From: Aquirufa aurantiipilula
Lineage (GTDB): Bacteria; Bacteroidota; Bacteroidia; Cytophagales; Spirosomataceae
Direction of reading: 5' to 3'
Assembly (NCBI RefSeq): GCF_019923745.1
Contig: NZ_JAANOG010000002.1
Coordinates: forward strand, 327,933-391,932
Length of the DNA stretch: 64,000 bases
Under the pieces are notes generated by a model. That model did no database searches. It had not been told where the DNA came from and saw only the letters and a list, made by a program, of their open reading frames with translations. The translations under genes were made by a program, and so were the position numbers. Shown here piece by piece: positions 27,953-36,954 of the stretch; within the stretch, counting starts at the first letter, position 1; each line of letters opens with the position of its first letter.

Positions 27953-28084
27953 AAAAATAGCTTGTCGCGTAATTAATTAAATATTTATTCGTTTTATTTG
28001 TGTTAATATTATCACTCAACGAACGATTAGCGACAAAGATACGTTATTGTCCTTAGTTAAGCTTATACTTTTATCTCTAAGACC

Positions 28085-29104
28085 ATGAAAAATCAACTAA
28101 TTATCTTGTCTTTTCTGGGTATCGCGGCTTTATTTCAGGGCTGTGTGACCATTCAGGTCAGTCCATCAGGAGAAGTTGCCAAGAAGCAATTTGCTTCAGA
28201 TGATTTGTATGATGCACCCCAGCGTGCGGTGGCTTCAACTAAAAAAGTAAAATCGGATTATTTGAATTTTGATGACAATACGGTTGTCATTGAGGAGGAA
28301 GAGGGAATTGCGGAGCAGTCGACATATTTGAATTCTAGAAGTGTTTATAATTACAACAATAGTGTGAATCCTAACACCTATAACCAAGTGTATAATAGTG
28401 GTTATAATGCAGGATTTAATACCGCTTCGGCTTGGAATAACTGGTATGTAAATCCCATGATTAGCTTTGGTTATGGCTTCGGATCTCGTTGGTATTCGCC
28501 TTTGAGTTCATATAACATGATGATGAACCCTGCTATGGCTGGCTATGGCATGATGTATGATCCATTTTTGTATGGTTCTTCTTTCGGCTTTGGATCCGTT
28601 TATGGATTTAATTCTTATCGCTATTATGATCCCTTCTATAATCCATGGTCATTCTACAACCCATACCGTAATTTTGGTGGGGTAGTGAATAATAATTACA
28701 ATTACTACAACTCATTGGGTTCAAGTGGTTATAATTACAATAATACCACGGTAGATCCTCCACGTAAAGTGAATTATGGACCTCGCGATGCTGCTTCTTC
28801 CAATAGAGGTTCCTATGGAGATTCATTCTCCAATACGCCTAGAAGTGGCAATAATTACTACAACAATCAAGGTTCAAATCAGCCAAGTACTTATTCTAAC
28901 CGTTCGGTAGGAACACAAAGTAGCGAGCGTTCAGCTGCGCCAAGAAGAAATAGTAATGTAGAATACCGCTATGCGGAACCATCTCAATCACGCCAGACGG
29001 AAACGTTTTCTAGACCTTCATATAATTCTGGAGGAGGATCTTATGGTGGAGGAGGAAGCACAGGTGGTGGAGGCGGTGGCGGAAGTTCACGTGGACCTAG
29101 GTAA
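28085..29104 (+). CDS. Tyr/Asn/Gly-rich low-complexity lipoprotein
   Basis: 339 residues with a lipoprotein signal peptide (lipobox ALFQGC, Cys20). After a short charged segment the protein becomes strongly biased: residues about 95-235 are dominated by Tyr, Asn, Ser, Phe and Gly (repeated NNY, YNN and GFGS patterns), then comes a Ser/Arg/Asn stretch, and it ends in a Gly run (GGGG blocks) and RGPR. No enzyme motif. Such sequences are typical of disordered, surface-exposed or biofilm-associated proteins. It precedes a porin-like gene by 11 bases on the same strand, which suggests a shared transcript and an envelope role. Function unknown. Confidence 0.75.
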   Translation: MKNQLIILSFLGIAALFQGCVTIQVSPSGEVAKKQFASDDLYDAPQRAVASTKKVKSDYLNFDDNTVVIEEEEGIAEQSTYLNSRSVYNYNNSVNPNTYNQVYNSGYNAGFNTASAWNNWYVNPMISFGYGFGSRWYSPLSSYNMMMNPAMAGYGMMYDPFLYGSSFGFGSVYGFNSYRYYDPFYNPWSFYNPYRNFGGVVNNNYNYYNSLGSSGYNYNNTTVDPPRKVNYGPRDAASSNRGSYGDSFSNTPRSGNNYYNNQGSNQPSTYSNRSVGTQSSERSAAPRRNSNVEYRYAEPSQSRQTETFSRPSYNSGGGSYGGGGSTGGGGGGGSSRGPR

Positions 29105-29115
29105 TTTTTGATCTT

Positions 29116-30672
29116 ATGAAAAAGTATATTTTAACAATCGTCTTAGGATTGTGTTTACCTAGCTTTGTGTTTGGGCAGATTTACACATATGCCAATTTGG
29201 CCAAATACTTTTCTTCTAGCTATGGGACAGGTACTGCTCGTATGCAGGCTTTGGGAGGTACATACAGTGTTTTAGGAGCTGATATTAGTTCGATTGCTGG
29301 CAATCCTGCTGGTTTAGGATTTTACAATCGCTCAGAGGTACATGTGAGTATGGCCCAACAGAACTCCTCCACTAGTGCGGAGTATTTGGGGAGTACAGCC
29401 AAACAAACAGATGCATTATTTCATTTACCCAGTTTGGGTTTAGTCTTGGCAGGAGATCCAACTACCTATAATAAATGGCATGGAGCTTTTGGTATCAGTT
29501 TTTCTAGACATGTAGTCTTTACTCAACCAATATATGTGACTGGAACGAATAACCGAAGTTCATTATTGGATTCCTTTATTGAAAAGGCCAATGATAAAAA
29601 AGCTACAGGGGCTAGTTTAGATGATGAATATAGTCCAGCAAGCAATTATGCGGATAGTCCAGAAGCCGCAGCTTATCAAGCTTATCTGATTGATCCAAAT
29701 GCAACTTCAGGAGGTGTTCCTTTTACTCGATATGAGCCAAATTTGCCAACCTCCCAAGTAGGAGAAGTCGTAAATTCAGGAGCTTTGAGCAGTTGGAATT
29801 TTAGTTATGGGGCATCCTATATGGACAAATTATACATTGGAGCAGGTTTGCAATTTTCTAAAATAACTTCAACAACTACCAGTAATTGGACAGAAGAATA
29901 TGTAGGTGGACGCTATGTGGCGGGAATGAATTACCGTGAAAATTTGGTTACCAATGGTTCCGGAATTTCCTTGTCGCTAGGTATGATATATAAATGGACG
30001 CCCAATTTAAGGGTGGCATTTAATTTCCAAAGTCCAGCTTATTTTGATCAAATGACTGAGCGTTATGATGCACGCATTAGCCCAACAGTCAATGGAATTC
30101 CATCTTATGATTCCAATGGTGTTCCTATCATCATTACCAAGGTTAGACCTGTATATGTAACTCCGAATGAGTTTACTTACCAAATGACATCACCAATGAC
30201 CTTATCTGGTGGCTTGGCTTATTTCTTTGGGAAAAGGGGCTTTTTGAGCATGGATTTGGCATATGTGAACTATCCTGGTATGCGCGTTTCTTCAGGCGAA
30301 TTGTCCTCATTGGCCAACCAGCAGTTTCAAGATAAGCACAATGGACAGATCAAACGAAATTTTGATTCTGCATTGAACATTAAAATTGGCACGGAGATTC
30401 GGGTAACTTCGAATTGGAATGTGCGAGCAGGAGTTGCTCAGTTTGGAGGCGGATATGCTAGTACTTATGATAGTATTGATCGCAATAGCTTGCAAATTTC
30501 GGGTGGTATTGGATACCGCACTTCTTCCTTTTACATTGATTTAACAGCCGTTCAGCGTACTGCAAAGGATGGGTTTACTCCATATAGCTTAAAAAATGCT
30601 GCAGATTATTCTTCAGCCATGTTGACCAAAAATAACCTGCAGCTAGTTTTAGGAGCGGGAATTTTATTTTAA
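29116..30672 (+). CDS. OmpP1/FadL-family outer membrane beta-barrel protein
   Basis: 518 residues with a signal peptide (about 1-20, ending VFGQ) and the N-terminal plug signature of OmpP1/FadL/TodX transporters in Bacteroidota: GTARMQALGGTYSVLGADISSIAGNPAGLGFYNRS in outline, followed by alternating amphipathic strands to a C-terminal LVLGAGILF (aromatic last residue, typical of outer-membrane barrels). The family carries hydrophobic compounds such as fatty acids across the outer membrane; the substrate here is unknown. It is preceded by a lipoprotein gene, and its stop directly abuts the convergent aroK stop. Confidence 0.85.
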   Translation: MKKYILTIVLGLCLPSFVFGQIYTYANLAKYFSSSYGTGTARMQALGGTYSVLGADISSIAGNPAGLGFYNRSEVHVSMAQQNSSTSAEYLGSTAKQTDALFHLPSLGLVLAGDPTTYNKWHGAFGISFSRHVVFTQPIYVTGTNNRSSLLDSFIEKANDKKATGASLDDEYSPASNYADSPEAAAYQAYLIDPNATSGGVPFTRYEPNLPTSQVGEVVNSGALSSWNFSYGASYMDKLYIGAGLQFSKITSTTTSNWTEEYVGGRYVAGMNYRENLVTNGSGISLSLGMIYKWTPNLRVAFNFQSPAYFDQMTERYDARISPTVNGIPSYDSNGVPIIITKVRPVYVTPNEFTYQMTSPMTLSGGLAYFFGKRGFLSMDLAYVNYPGMRVSSGELSSLANQQFQDKHNGQIKRNFDSALNIKIGTEIRVTSNWNVRAGVAQFGGGYASTYDSIDRNSLQISGGIGYRTSSFYIDLTAVQRTAKDGFTPYSLKNAADYSSAMLTKNNLQLVLGAGILF

Positions 30673-31194
30673 TTACTGAACAGGTACGTAGGATTCAATC
30701 AACCACAATAATTGGTTGACACTAATTTCTCCATCCACTTGAATGTCGGCTTGCTTATAAAATGGAAGTCGCTCTTCAAAAGTTTTTTTGATGGTTGCTA
30801 TAACGGCTTCCTCGCTTTGGCTTTTGTCCAATAATGGGCGGTTATTTCCTTGAGCCTTATACAATCTTTTGGCTAAGTCATCCAATTCAACATTCAAGAA
30901 AATACTGATACCATTCTTTTTCATGTATTCCATGTTATCAAAAAAGCAAGGTACCCCTCCACCTGTGGCGATGACCATGGATTGATCTGGTTGGAAGCCA
31001 TGTAAAGTTTTGCGTTCTAATTCACGAAAATGCGCTTCTCCCTGGTTCGAAAAAATTTCTGAAATAGTTTTTTGTTCCCTTGTTTCAATCAGCTTGTCCA
31101 TGTCCGTAAAACTAAATCCTAAGTTTTTCGCTAATTCTTTACCAAGAGTACTTTTACCCGATGAGGGCATACCTATTAAATAAATATTTTTCAT
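30673..31194 (-). CDS. aroK: Shikimate kinase
   Basis: Phosphorylates shikimate to shikimate-3-phosphate in aromatic amino acid synthesis. The 173 residues include Walker A GMPSSGKSTLG (8-18), the shikimate-binding DMDKLIE and the helix with FRELERK, ATGGGVPC (Walker B region) and the lid NNRPLLDK. Length and motifs are standard. It is the third gene of a tight minus-strand set, 2 bases after the BT_3928-type gene. aroQ is encoded elsewhere in the window (39924). Confidence 0.95.
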   Translation of the reverse strand: MKNIYLIGMPSSGKSTLGKELAKNLGFSFTDMDKLIETREQKTISEIFSNQGEAHFRELERKTLHGFQPDQSMVIATGGGVPCFFDNMEYMKKNGISIFLNVELDDLAKRLYKAQGNNRPLLDKSQSEEAVIATIKKTFEERLPFYKQADIQVDGEISVNQLLWLIESYVPVQ

Positions 31195-31196
31195 TC

Positions 31197-32306
31197 TTAA
31201 TCTGTTGTTAATAAACTTTGGTCTATGTCTTCGATACTAGGCAGGTGGTAGGCAGACCATTTACCACGTACAGTTCCTTGGTTGAGTAACCAAAGCCCTG
31301 GGCTAGAACGAATGATGGTTTTTAATACTTTAGTATCCACAGACATGGCTGGGAAATTCAATTGATACTCATGTCGGATGGCATTGACCTCTTCATCGGA
31401 GGAGGCACTCAATAGCCATACCGTAATTCCTTTTTTGCTGGCTTCGTTGGCCAGTATGCCAATTTGTTTTAAAGCTTCCAAATGAGAATGATGTACATTG
31501 GGAATGATGACCATGAGTTTCTTTCCTTTGAAACTCTCTGCGGTATAATCCACTGTATCGTTTTCTACCCAAATTCGGTAATCTGTAATTAAAGGTCTAG
31601 CTTCTTTTTCATTCAAGGCTTGCATGGAAACAAAAACGGCTTGGGTATCAGTTGGCATTTCAGTTAAGGTTTCCTCCTTACCATTGATTTTATACACATA
31701 GGAAAAGCGCAAAGCTTCTCTGGATTTCATGTTTTGGGGTATATTATCACCTATTGCATAGGGAAGCCCATCGTTTATAGGTAGGTAGAAATAGCAGTAA
31801 ACACCTAATGTAACGCTGATGACAGCACTAATAATGACCGGACTGAGATTCTTGTTAAATGACTTTACCTTGTCGGTAAATAATAGACTAAGTGCCAAAA
31901 CAAACAAGAATACATCTTTAAAGAAAGAGGTCCAAGGAGTTAATTTAATTGTTTCACCGAAGCATCCGCAATCAGTAACTTTATTGAAATAGGCTGAATA
32001 AAAAGTTAAGAAACCGAAGAAACCTAAAAGGCCTAAAAATGTCCAAAGTACTTGTTTAGTTCGATAATTTGCCCACAAAGCAATACCTAAAACAATTTCT
32101 AGACTACTTAATAGGATGGATAATGGTAGAGCAAAGGGAATCCAGAATTTCCAAAAACCTTCCATGGCTGGAAAATCTTGGGAGAACACATCGAAATATT
32201 CTTCCAATTTTAATTGGGTGCCAATCGGGTCGTTGAGTTTGATGAGACCTGAAAAGAGGAAGATAAAGACCAATAAAAAAGTAGCGATTCGACTGTATTG
32301 CCGCAT
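31197..32306 (-). CDS. BT_3928-family DoxX/MauE-like membrane protein with C-terminal thioredoxin-like domain
   Basis: 369 residues. The N-terminal half has four or five membrane helices of the DoxX/MauE type, starting with FLLVFIFLFSGLIKLNDPIGT and including the redox-like motif TDCGCFGE near residue 110. After a fifth segment the C-terminal part is soluble and thioredoxin-like (KLMVIIPNVHH, KKGITVWLLSAS) but lacks a CxxC. This architecture is the BT_3928 family conserved in Bacteroidota beside DUF1599 and folP, as here. Proposed roles are in redox or quinone-linked envelope processes; none is demonstrated. Confidence 0.85.
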   Translation of the reverse strand: MRQYSRIATFLLVFIFLFSGLIKLNDPIGTQLKLEEYFDVFSQDFPAMEGFWKFWIPFALPLSILLSSLEIVLGIALWANYRTKQVLWTFLGLLGFFGFLTFYSAYFNKVTDCGCFGETIKLTPWTSFFKDVFLFVLALSLLFTDKVKSFNKNLSPVIISAVISVTLGVYCYFYLPINDGLPYAIGDNIPQNMKSREALRFSYVYKINGKEETLTEMPTDTQAVFVSMQALNEKEARPLITDYRIWVENDTVDYTAESFKGKKLMVIIPNVHHSHLEALKQIGILANEASKKGITVWLLSASSDEEVNAIRHEYQLNFPAMSVDTKVLKTIIRSSPGLWLLNQGTVRGKWSAYHLPSIEDIDQSLLTTD

Positions 32307-32318
32307 GTTATTGGTGGA

Positions 32319-32897
32319 TTATTGTTGTTGGATTTGCATTTGCTCTTCCTTGATTTTAATCAAACAGAAGACAGCGTAATTCAGCATGTCTTGGTAATTT
32401 GCTTCTACACCTTCTGAAACCAAGGTTACACCAAGGTTGTTTTCGATTTGTTTGGTGCGGAAAATTTTCATTAAAATGAGGTCTGTCATGCTACTCACGC
32501 GCATGTCGCGCCATGCCTCACCGTAATCATGGTTTTTATTGCGTAAAAGTTCTAAAGTAGTTTCTACTTGATGGTCGTAAAATTGACTTAATTCTTCAGC
32601 TGAAAACTCCATTTGTTCTGAATTTTCAAGCGACTTTTGAATTAAAGCAATAATGCAGTAATTGATGATTCCAATGAATTCACCCTCGATACCATCTTGG
32701 ATTTTTTGTTCTCCTTTTTCTTGAATGCTGCGTATACGCTGCGCTTTAATAAAAATTTGATCTGTTAAACTGGGCAACCGTAGAATTCGCCAAGAAGTAC
32801 CGTAATCTTTGTTTTTTTTATCAAACAAGGCTTTGCAGTGTGAAATTACTTGTCGATATTCGATTTCAGTTTGGGAAGGCGCATTGTCCCTGTTCAT
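32319..32897 (-). CDS. DUF1599 protein (two-repeat nucleotide-modification-associated family)
   Basis: 192 residues built from two copies of the same unit: KNKDYGTSWRILRLPSLTDQIFIKAQRI (about residues 25-55) and KNHDYGEAWRDMRVSSMTDLILMKIFRT (about 120-150). This internal duplication defines DUF1599, predicted from context in some phages to handle modified nucleotides. In Bacteroidota the gene is fixed next to BT_3928-type and folP genes, so a housekeeping role is more likely here. It begins a minus-strand operon divergent from folP; a -7-like TATTTTTG lies at 32938-32945 on its strand. Confidence 0.88.
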   Translation of the reverse strand: MNRDNAPSQTEIEYRQVISHCKALFDKKNKDYGTSWRILRLPSLTDQIFIKAQRIRSIQEKGEQKIQDGIEGEFIGIINYCIIALIQKSLENSEQMEFSAEELSQFYDHQVETTLELLRNKNHDYGEAWRDMRVSSMTDLILMKIFRTKQIENNLGVTLVSEGVEANYQDMLNYAVFCLIKIKEEQMQIQQQ

Positions 32898-32972
32898 AGG
32901 AGAGGATTAGTTTACAAATCTCTTTTTTTTCAGACTACAAAAATATTTAAATTATCCTAAATTTCAGCTCAT

Positions 32973-33842
32973 TTGGAAGCTCTTTTTCCATCTTTTCAAA
33001 CAATTCGATATAAGTCGGGATTGATTGATCTTCAGATACCCCAAATCATGGGTATATTGAATGCTACGCCCGATTCTTTTTTCTCGGCAAGTCGAGTGGG
33101 CGTTATCGACGATTGTATAGCTTTGGCTGCTCAAATGATAGAGGAGGGAGCTAGTATTTTGGACGTAGGAGGACATTCTACTCGGCCAGATGCGCAAGCT
33201 GTTTCTGCTCAAGAGGAGCAGGACCGGGTTCTTCCTGTAATTGAAGAATTGCGCAAAGCCTTTCCAAACATATGTTTATCAGTAGACACCTATCGTTTAT
33301 CTGTTGCACAAGCCGCCATTCAAACAGGAGCTGATTGGTTTAATGATGTTGGTGGTGGGCAAATGGATGAAGGTATATTTGAATGGGTAGCGGAAAATCA
33401 AGTTCCTTATATTTTAACGCATAGTGTTGGGGCTTTTTCTCAAGTACATCAGGTTCCTGATTATACACATGTAGTGGAAGATGTTTGGTTAGATATGGCA
33501 AAAAAAATCAATATTTTACACACTTTAGGTGCTAAGGATGTGATATTGGACCCGGGCTTTGGTTTTTCTAAATCTTTGGATCAAAATTATCAATTGATGG
33601 CACAGTTGCATCAATTTACTCGTTTAGGTGTGCCTCTTTTAGTGGGGATTTCAAGGAAATCCATGATTCAAAAAGTGCTAGGAACGAAAGCAGATGAGTC
33701 ATTGAATGGAACAACAGTTTTGCATACGCTTGCATTGCAACAAGGTGCCCAAATCTTGCGGGTACATGATGTGAAAGAAGCTCGTCAAGTGATTCAAATA
33801 GTGAAGAAATTACAAGAAAATGGTTTACCCAATTTATCATAA
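32973..33842 (+). CDS. folP: Dihydropteroate synthase
   Basis: Condenses p-aminobenzoate with the pterin pyrophosphate in folate synthesis; the sulfonamide target. The 289-residue TIM barrel has IMGILNATPDSFF, the EEGASILDVGGHSTRPDA signature, SVDTYR, WFNDVGGG, DVILDPGFGFSKS and LVGISRKSMI (phosphate-binding). The start is a TTG at 32973; no in-frame ATG precedes the conserved core, so the exact start is uncertain. The next gene overlaps its 3' end by 23 bases. Confidence 0.95.
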   Translation: MEALFPSFQTIRYKSGLIDLQIPQIMGILNATPDSFFSASRVGVIDDCIALAAQMIEEGASILDVGGHSTRPDAQAVSAQEEQDRVLPVIEELRKAFPNICLSVDTYRLSVAQAAIQTGADWFNDVGGGQMDEGIFEWVAENQVPYILTHSVGAFSQVHQVPDYTHVVEDVWLDMAKKINILHTLGAKDVILDPGFGFSKSLDQNYQLMAQLHQFTRLGVPLLVGISRKSMIQKVLGTKADESLNGTTVLHTLALQQGAQILRVHDVKEARQVIQIVKKLQENGLPNLS

Positions 33843-34635
33843 TCATCACTGGATAGATCCAGATCAGGTGTACGTTGGCATTCAAGATGTTGGCTTTTTA
33901 AGGGGATTTGGCATATTTGACTTTTTTAGAGTCATGCGAGGTAGACCTATTTTTCTATCCGATCACCTAGATCGTTTTTTAGCCTCGGCTGATAAAATGG
34001 GAATTGCCCATATTTATAGTAAAGAGCAACTTGCTGGCTTAATTCATGAGATTGCGGCGAAGTCAGAAGTAGAATGCTTAGGCATCAAAATGGTCTTAAC
34101 GGGTGGTGATTCCTCCAATGGATTTGAACCCCAAGGGAAAAGTCAATTGTTCATCATTCCCAATGAGTTTCAATTCATGGATCCTATCCATGGTATGAAA
34201 TTGGCTAGTAGGAATTATGTTAGAGAAATGGCAGATATTAAATCCTTGAACTACGCTTATGCCATCCGAAATTGGAGTATCATTAAATCGCAAGGTTTTG
34301 ATGATTTGATTTACCACACCCAAGAATTTGGTGTTTCAGAATCATCCAGAAGTAATTTGTTTTGTGTGAAGGATGGGGTTTTATATACTCCAGCTCAACA
34401 TATCTTGGAAGGAATTACTCGAAAACACGTAATCGATTTGGCTTCTTCCTTTATGGAAGTTAAGGTACAAGATGTGAGTTTAGATGCATTTAAGCAGGCA
34501 GATGAAGTCTTTACAACTGGGAGTACCAAACGAGTGGTACCTATTCTTCAAATTGATGATAGCATCATCTCCGATGGAAGGAGAGGAAGCCTGACAGCAA
34601 AATTGTATGACCTATTAATCCAACACGAAAATTAG
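33820..34635 (+). CDS. Aminotransferase class IV, possibly 4-amino-4-deoxychorismate lyase
   Basis: 271-residue PLP enzyme of fold type IV. It shows RGFGIFDFFRVMRGRPIFLSDHLDRF near the N-terminus (the arginine and phosphate-side pocket), the PLP lysine region (IKSLNYAYAIRN), FGVSESSRSNLFCVKDGVLYTPA and the C-terminal EVFTTGSTKRVVPI. The family includes branched-chain and D-amino acid aminotransferases and PabC. The 23-base overlap with folP argues, by context only, for aminodeoxychorismate lyase making p-aminobenzoate. Its stop interlocks with the convergent moaB-like gene (TTAG). Confidence 0.85.
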   Translation: MVYPIYHNHHWIDPDQVYVGIQDVGFLRGFGIFDFFRVMRGRPIFLSDHLDRFLASADKMGIAHIYSKEQLAGLIHEIAAKSEVECLGIKMVLTGGDSSNGFEPQGKSQLFIIPNEFQFMDPIHGMKLASRNYVREMADIKSLNYAYAIRNWSIIKSQGFDDLIYHTQEFGVSESSRSNLFCVKDGVLYTPAQHILEGITRKHVIDLASSFMEVKVQDVSLDAFKQADEVFTTGSTKRVVPILQIDDSIISDGRRGSLTAKLYDLLIQHEN

Positions 34636-35159
34636 GAAGAAGGAGGTCGGAAGGCTTTCATGTTGGCTTCATTGCACACTAAAAATGGGCCTCCAATCAA
34701 ATCAATGCAATATGGAATTGCTGGGAACACCGCTTCAAGGCATTGACGAATGGCTTTGGGTTTTCCAGGTAAATTAACTATCAAAGATTTACCCCGAATA
34801 CCAGCAGTTTGGCGACTTAATATAGCCGTAGGAACGTATTGTAAACTCACCTGTCGCATCAATTCTCCAAAACCAGGCATCATCTTTTGGCATACAGCTT
34901 CTGTAGCTTCAGGGGTAACATCACGCAGAGCTGGGCCTGTTCCGCCTGTAGTGACAATCAAACAAGCCTCTGCTTCATCGGCCATTTGGCACATGGTTTG
35001 TTCCAAAAGTGATTGCTCATCGGGAATGACCGCATAAACAACTTCAAAATCTGAAATCAAGTATTCCTTGAGTAATTCTACGACGGCCTTACCCGGAATA
35101 TCCTCGTAGATACCCGCACTGGCACGGTCAGAAACATTGATAACTCCTATTTTGATCAT
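34632..35159 (-). CDS. MogA/MoaB-family molybdopterin-binding protein
   Basis: 175 residues of the molybdopterin-binding MogA/MoaB fold, which activates molybdopterin for molybdenum insertion. Diagnostic blocks are GVINVSDRASAG near the N-terminus, TTGGTGPALRDVTPEA (about 71-86), and RGKSLIVNLPGKPKAIRQCLE. No other molybdenum cofactor gene is in the window, so its pathway partners lie elsewhere or it has another role. ATG overlaps the tcdA stop (ATGA); it is the last gene of the eight-gene minus-strand operon. Confidence 0.9.
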   Translation of the reverse strand: MIKIGVINVSDRASAGIYEDIPGKAVVELLKEYLISDFEVVYAVIPDEQSLLEQTMCQMADEAEACLIVTTGGTGPALRDVTPEATEAVCQKMMPGFGELMRQVSLQYVPTAILSRQTAGIRGKSLIVNLPGKPKAIRQCLEAVFPAIPYCIDLIGGPFLVCNEANMKAFRPPSS

Positions 35160-35953
35160 TTCTTTTGTTTATTTTTTTGCTCCATTTTAATGAAGGCTTT
35201 GGGCTTTTTTTCCATGGGAATAGGCTCATTCAGTAAGTCACGTATCACAACGGATGCACAAACACCACCAAATGCCGCTGGCAAATAGGAAATGGTTCCA
35301 TATGCCGATTTTTTGAAATTGGACCCATCTGTGAGGATTAGTGATTCATCTTTTACTTTTTCCTGAGAATAAACTGCTTTAATACCTCGAGAAACGCCCA
35401 TTTTACGGATACGCTTTCTTACCAAAGATGCCAAATAACATTCCCGGGTATCCAACAAATCTGCTGTTTTGAGTTTGGTTGGATCTAATTTTCCTCCCGC
35501 TCCCATGGAACTAACGATGTTCAATCCTAAGTCATAGGCCGTTTTTAATAAGGTCAATTTTGGTGTGACCGAATCTATGCAATCCATGACGTAATCGTAT
35601 TTTGTTTTTTCTAAGATGTCTTTTGCTGCTTCTGGACTTAAAAAAGTCTCATGCTCATGCAAAACTAAATCAGGGTTGATGGCCTTTAAGCGCTCCGCCA
35701 TGATTTTCACTTTAGCTACACCATGGTTGGTGGCTAAAGCAGGCAATTGTCGGTTTCTATTGGTTGGATCTACCACATCACCATCCACGATGGTCATGGT
35801 TCCTACTCCCGCTCTAGCAATAAATTCAGCGGCAAAGGATCCAACTCCCCCTAGTCCTACAATTAATACATGGGCATTTTGTAATTGCTGAATGCCTTGT
35901 TCTCCAATGAGAAGTTCCGAGCGACTCAGCCAACGAAGGTCTTTTGTACTCAT
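35156..35953 (-). CDS. tcdA: tRNA threonylcarbamoyladenosine dehydratase
   Basis: 265-residue E1-like (ThiF/HesA) enzyme that cyclises t6A37 of tRNA to ct6A using ATP. It has the nucleotide-binding GLGGVGSFAAEFIARAG (about 34-50), the DGDVVDPTNRNRQ segment, DCIDSVTPK, and the C-terminal LPAAFGGVCASVVIRDL typical of TcdA. The ending is lysine-rich. tsaE, which belongs to the t6A synthesis machinery, is also in this window (43084). Gap to the upstream glycosyltransferase is 2 bases. Confidence 0.93.
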   Translation of the reverse strand: MSTKDLRWLSRSELLIGEQGIQQLQNAHVLIVGLGGVGSFAAEFIARAGVGTMTIVDGDVVDPTNRNRQLPALATNHGVAKVKIMAERLKAINPDLVLHEHETFLSPEAAKDILEKTKYDYVMDCIDSVTPKLTLLKTAYDLGLNIVSSMGAGGKLDPTKLKTADLLDTRECYLASLVRKRIRKMGVSRGIKAVYSQEKVKDESLILTDGSNFKKSAYGTISYLPAAFGGVCASVVIRDLLNEPIPMEKKPKAFIKMEQKNKQKK

Positions 35954-35955
35954 AT

Positions 35956-36921
35956 TTAGGATATTTCTTCCTTGATTTGATAATCGGTTGTTTTGTCTGA
36001 ATTGGTCACCATCAGCTCACCAATGAAGCCAGCTAAAAATAATTGAACTCCCAATATGATTGCCACCAATGCCAAAAAGAACAAAGGATTATCCGTCACA
36101 TTGCGGTATTTTAAATGCTGGGTGATATTGTACAGTTTTTCGCCTATGAGCCACAAGGTGATAATACTTCCAGAAAAGAAGGAAAGAATTCCTAAGCTAC
36201 CGAATAGGTGCATGGGTCTTTTGCCAAAAGTCTGAACAAATGTGATGGAAAGTAAATCCAAAAAGCCATATAAGAAACGCTCTAAGCCGAATTTGGTCAC
36301 TCCGTATTTTCTGGCTTGATGCTGTACTACCTTTTCACCAATCTTTGAAAAACCGTTCCATTTGGCCTGAACGGGAATGTAGCGATGCATTTCACCATAT
36401 AAGCGTAAAGTCTTAATGACTTCTAATTTATAAGCTTTCAATCCACAGTTGAAATCATGTAAATATACCCCTGAAAGCGCTCTGGTAGCGGCATTGTACA
36501 ATTTGGTAGGGATGGTTTTAGACAAGGGATCAAAACGTTTTTGTTTCCAACCAGACACTAAATCATAACCATCTTGGGTAATCATTTGATATAAAGCAGG
36601 AATCTCGTCAGGGGAGTCTTGCATGTCGGCATCCATGGTTATTACAACAGATCCTTGTGCTTTGGAGAAACCTTCATGCAAAGCTGCCGATTTACCGTAA
36701 TTACGGGCAAAAGAACTAGCTTTTAAACTGGGATATTGCACCGATAGGGATTTCAATACTTCCCAAGATTCATCCCGACTGCCATCGTTGACAAATATCA
36801 TTTCATAGGAGAAATGATTGGCCCGCATAACCCGATCAACCCAAGCACATAGCTCAGGAAGCGATTCAGCCTCATTGTAGAGGGGGACGACGATGGAAAT
36901 TTGTAGCGTAGAATCTTGCAT
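35956..36921 (-). CDS. GT2 glycosyltransferase with C-terminal membrane helices (DPM/GtrB-like)
   Basis: 321 residues: a GT-A domain with SIVVPLYNEAESLPEL at the start, the DxD-type TMDADMQDSPDEIP near residue 100 and GLKAYKLEVIK, then two membrane helices near residues 230-260 and 275-305. This is the polyprenyl-phosphate glycosyltransferase (GtrB/ArnC/DPM1) arrangement, which puts a sugar on undecaprenyl phosphate for envelope glycans. The sugar is unknown. It lies inside a long minus-strand operon between trmN6 and tcdA. Confidence 0.92.
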   Translation of the reverse strand: MQDSTLQISIVVPLYNEAESLPELCAWVDRVMRANHFSYEMIFVNDGSRDESWEVLKSLSVQYPSLKASSFARNYGKSAALHEGFSKAQGSVVITMDADMQDSPDEIPALYQMITQDGYDLVSGWKQKRFDPLSKTIPTKLYNAATRALSGVYLHDFNCGLKAYKLEVIKTLRLYGEMHRYIPVQAKWNGFSKIGEKVVQHQARKYGVTKFGLERFLYGFLDLLSITFVQTFGKRPMHLFGSLGILSFFSGSIITLWLIGEKLYNITQHLKYRNVTDNPLFFLALVAIILGVQLFLAGFIGELMVTNSDKTTDYQIKEEIS

Positions 36922-36954
36922 GTTGACAAAAATACAAAAAGCTTGGTTATTATT

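Noticed and set aside
32319..32897. DUF1599 as phage-derived nucleotide-modification gene
   Set aside because: Its fixed position beside BT_3928-type and folP genes in Bacteroidota indicates a chromosomal housekeeping gene.
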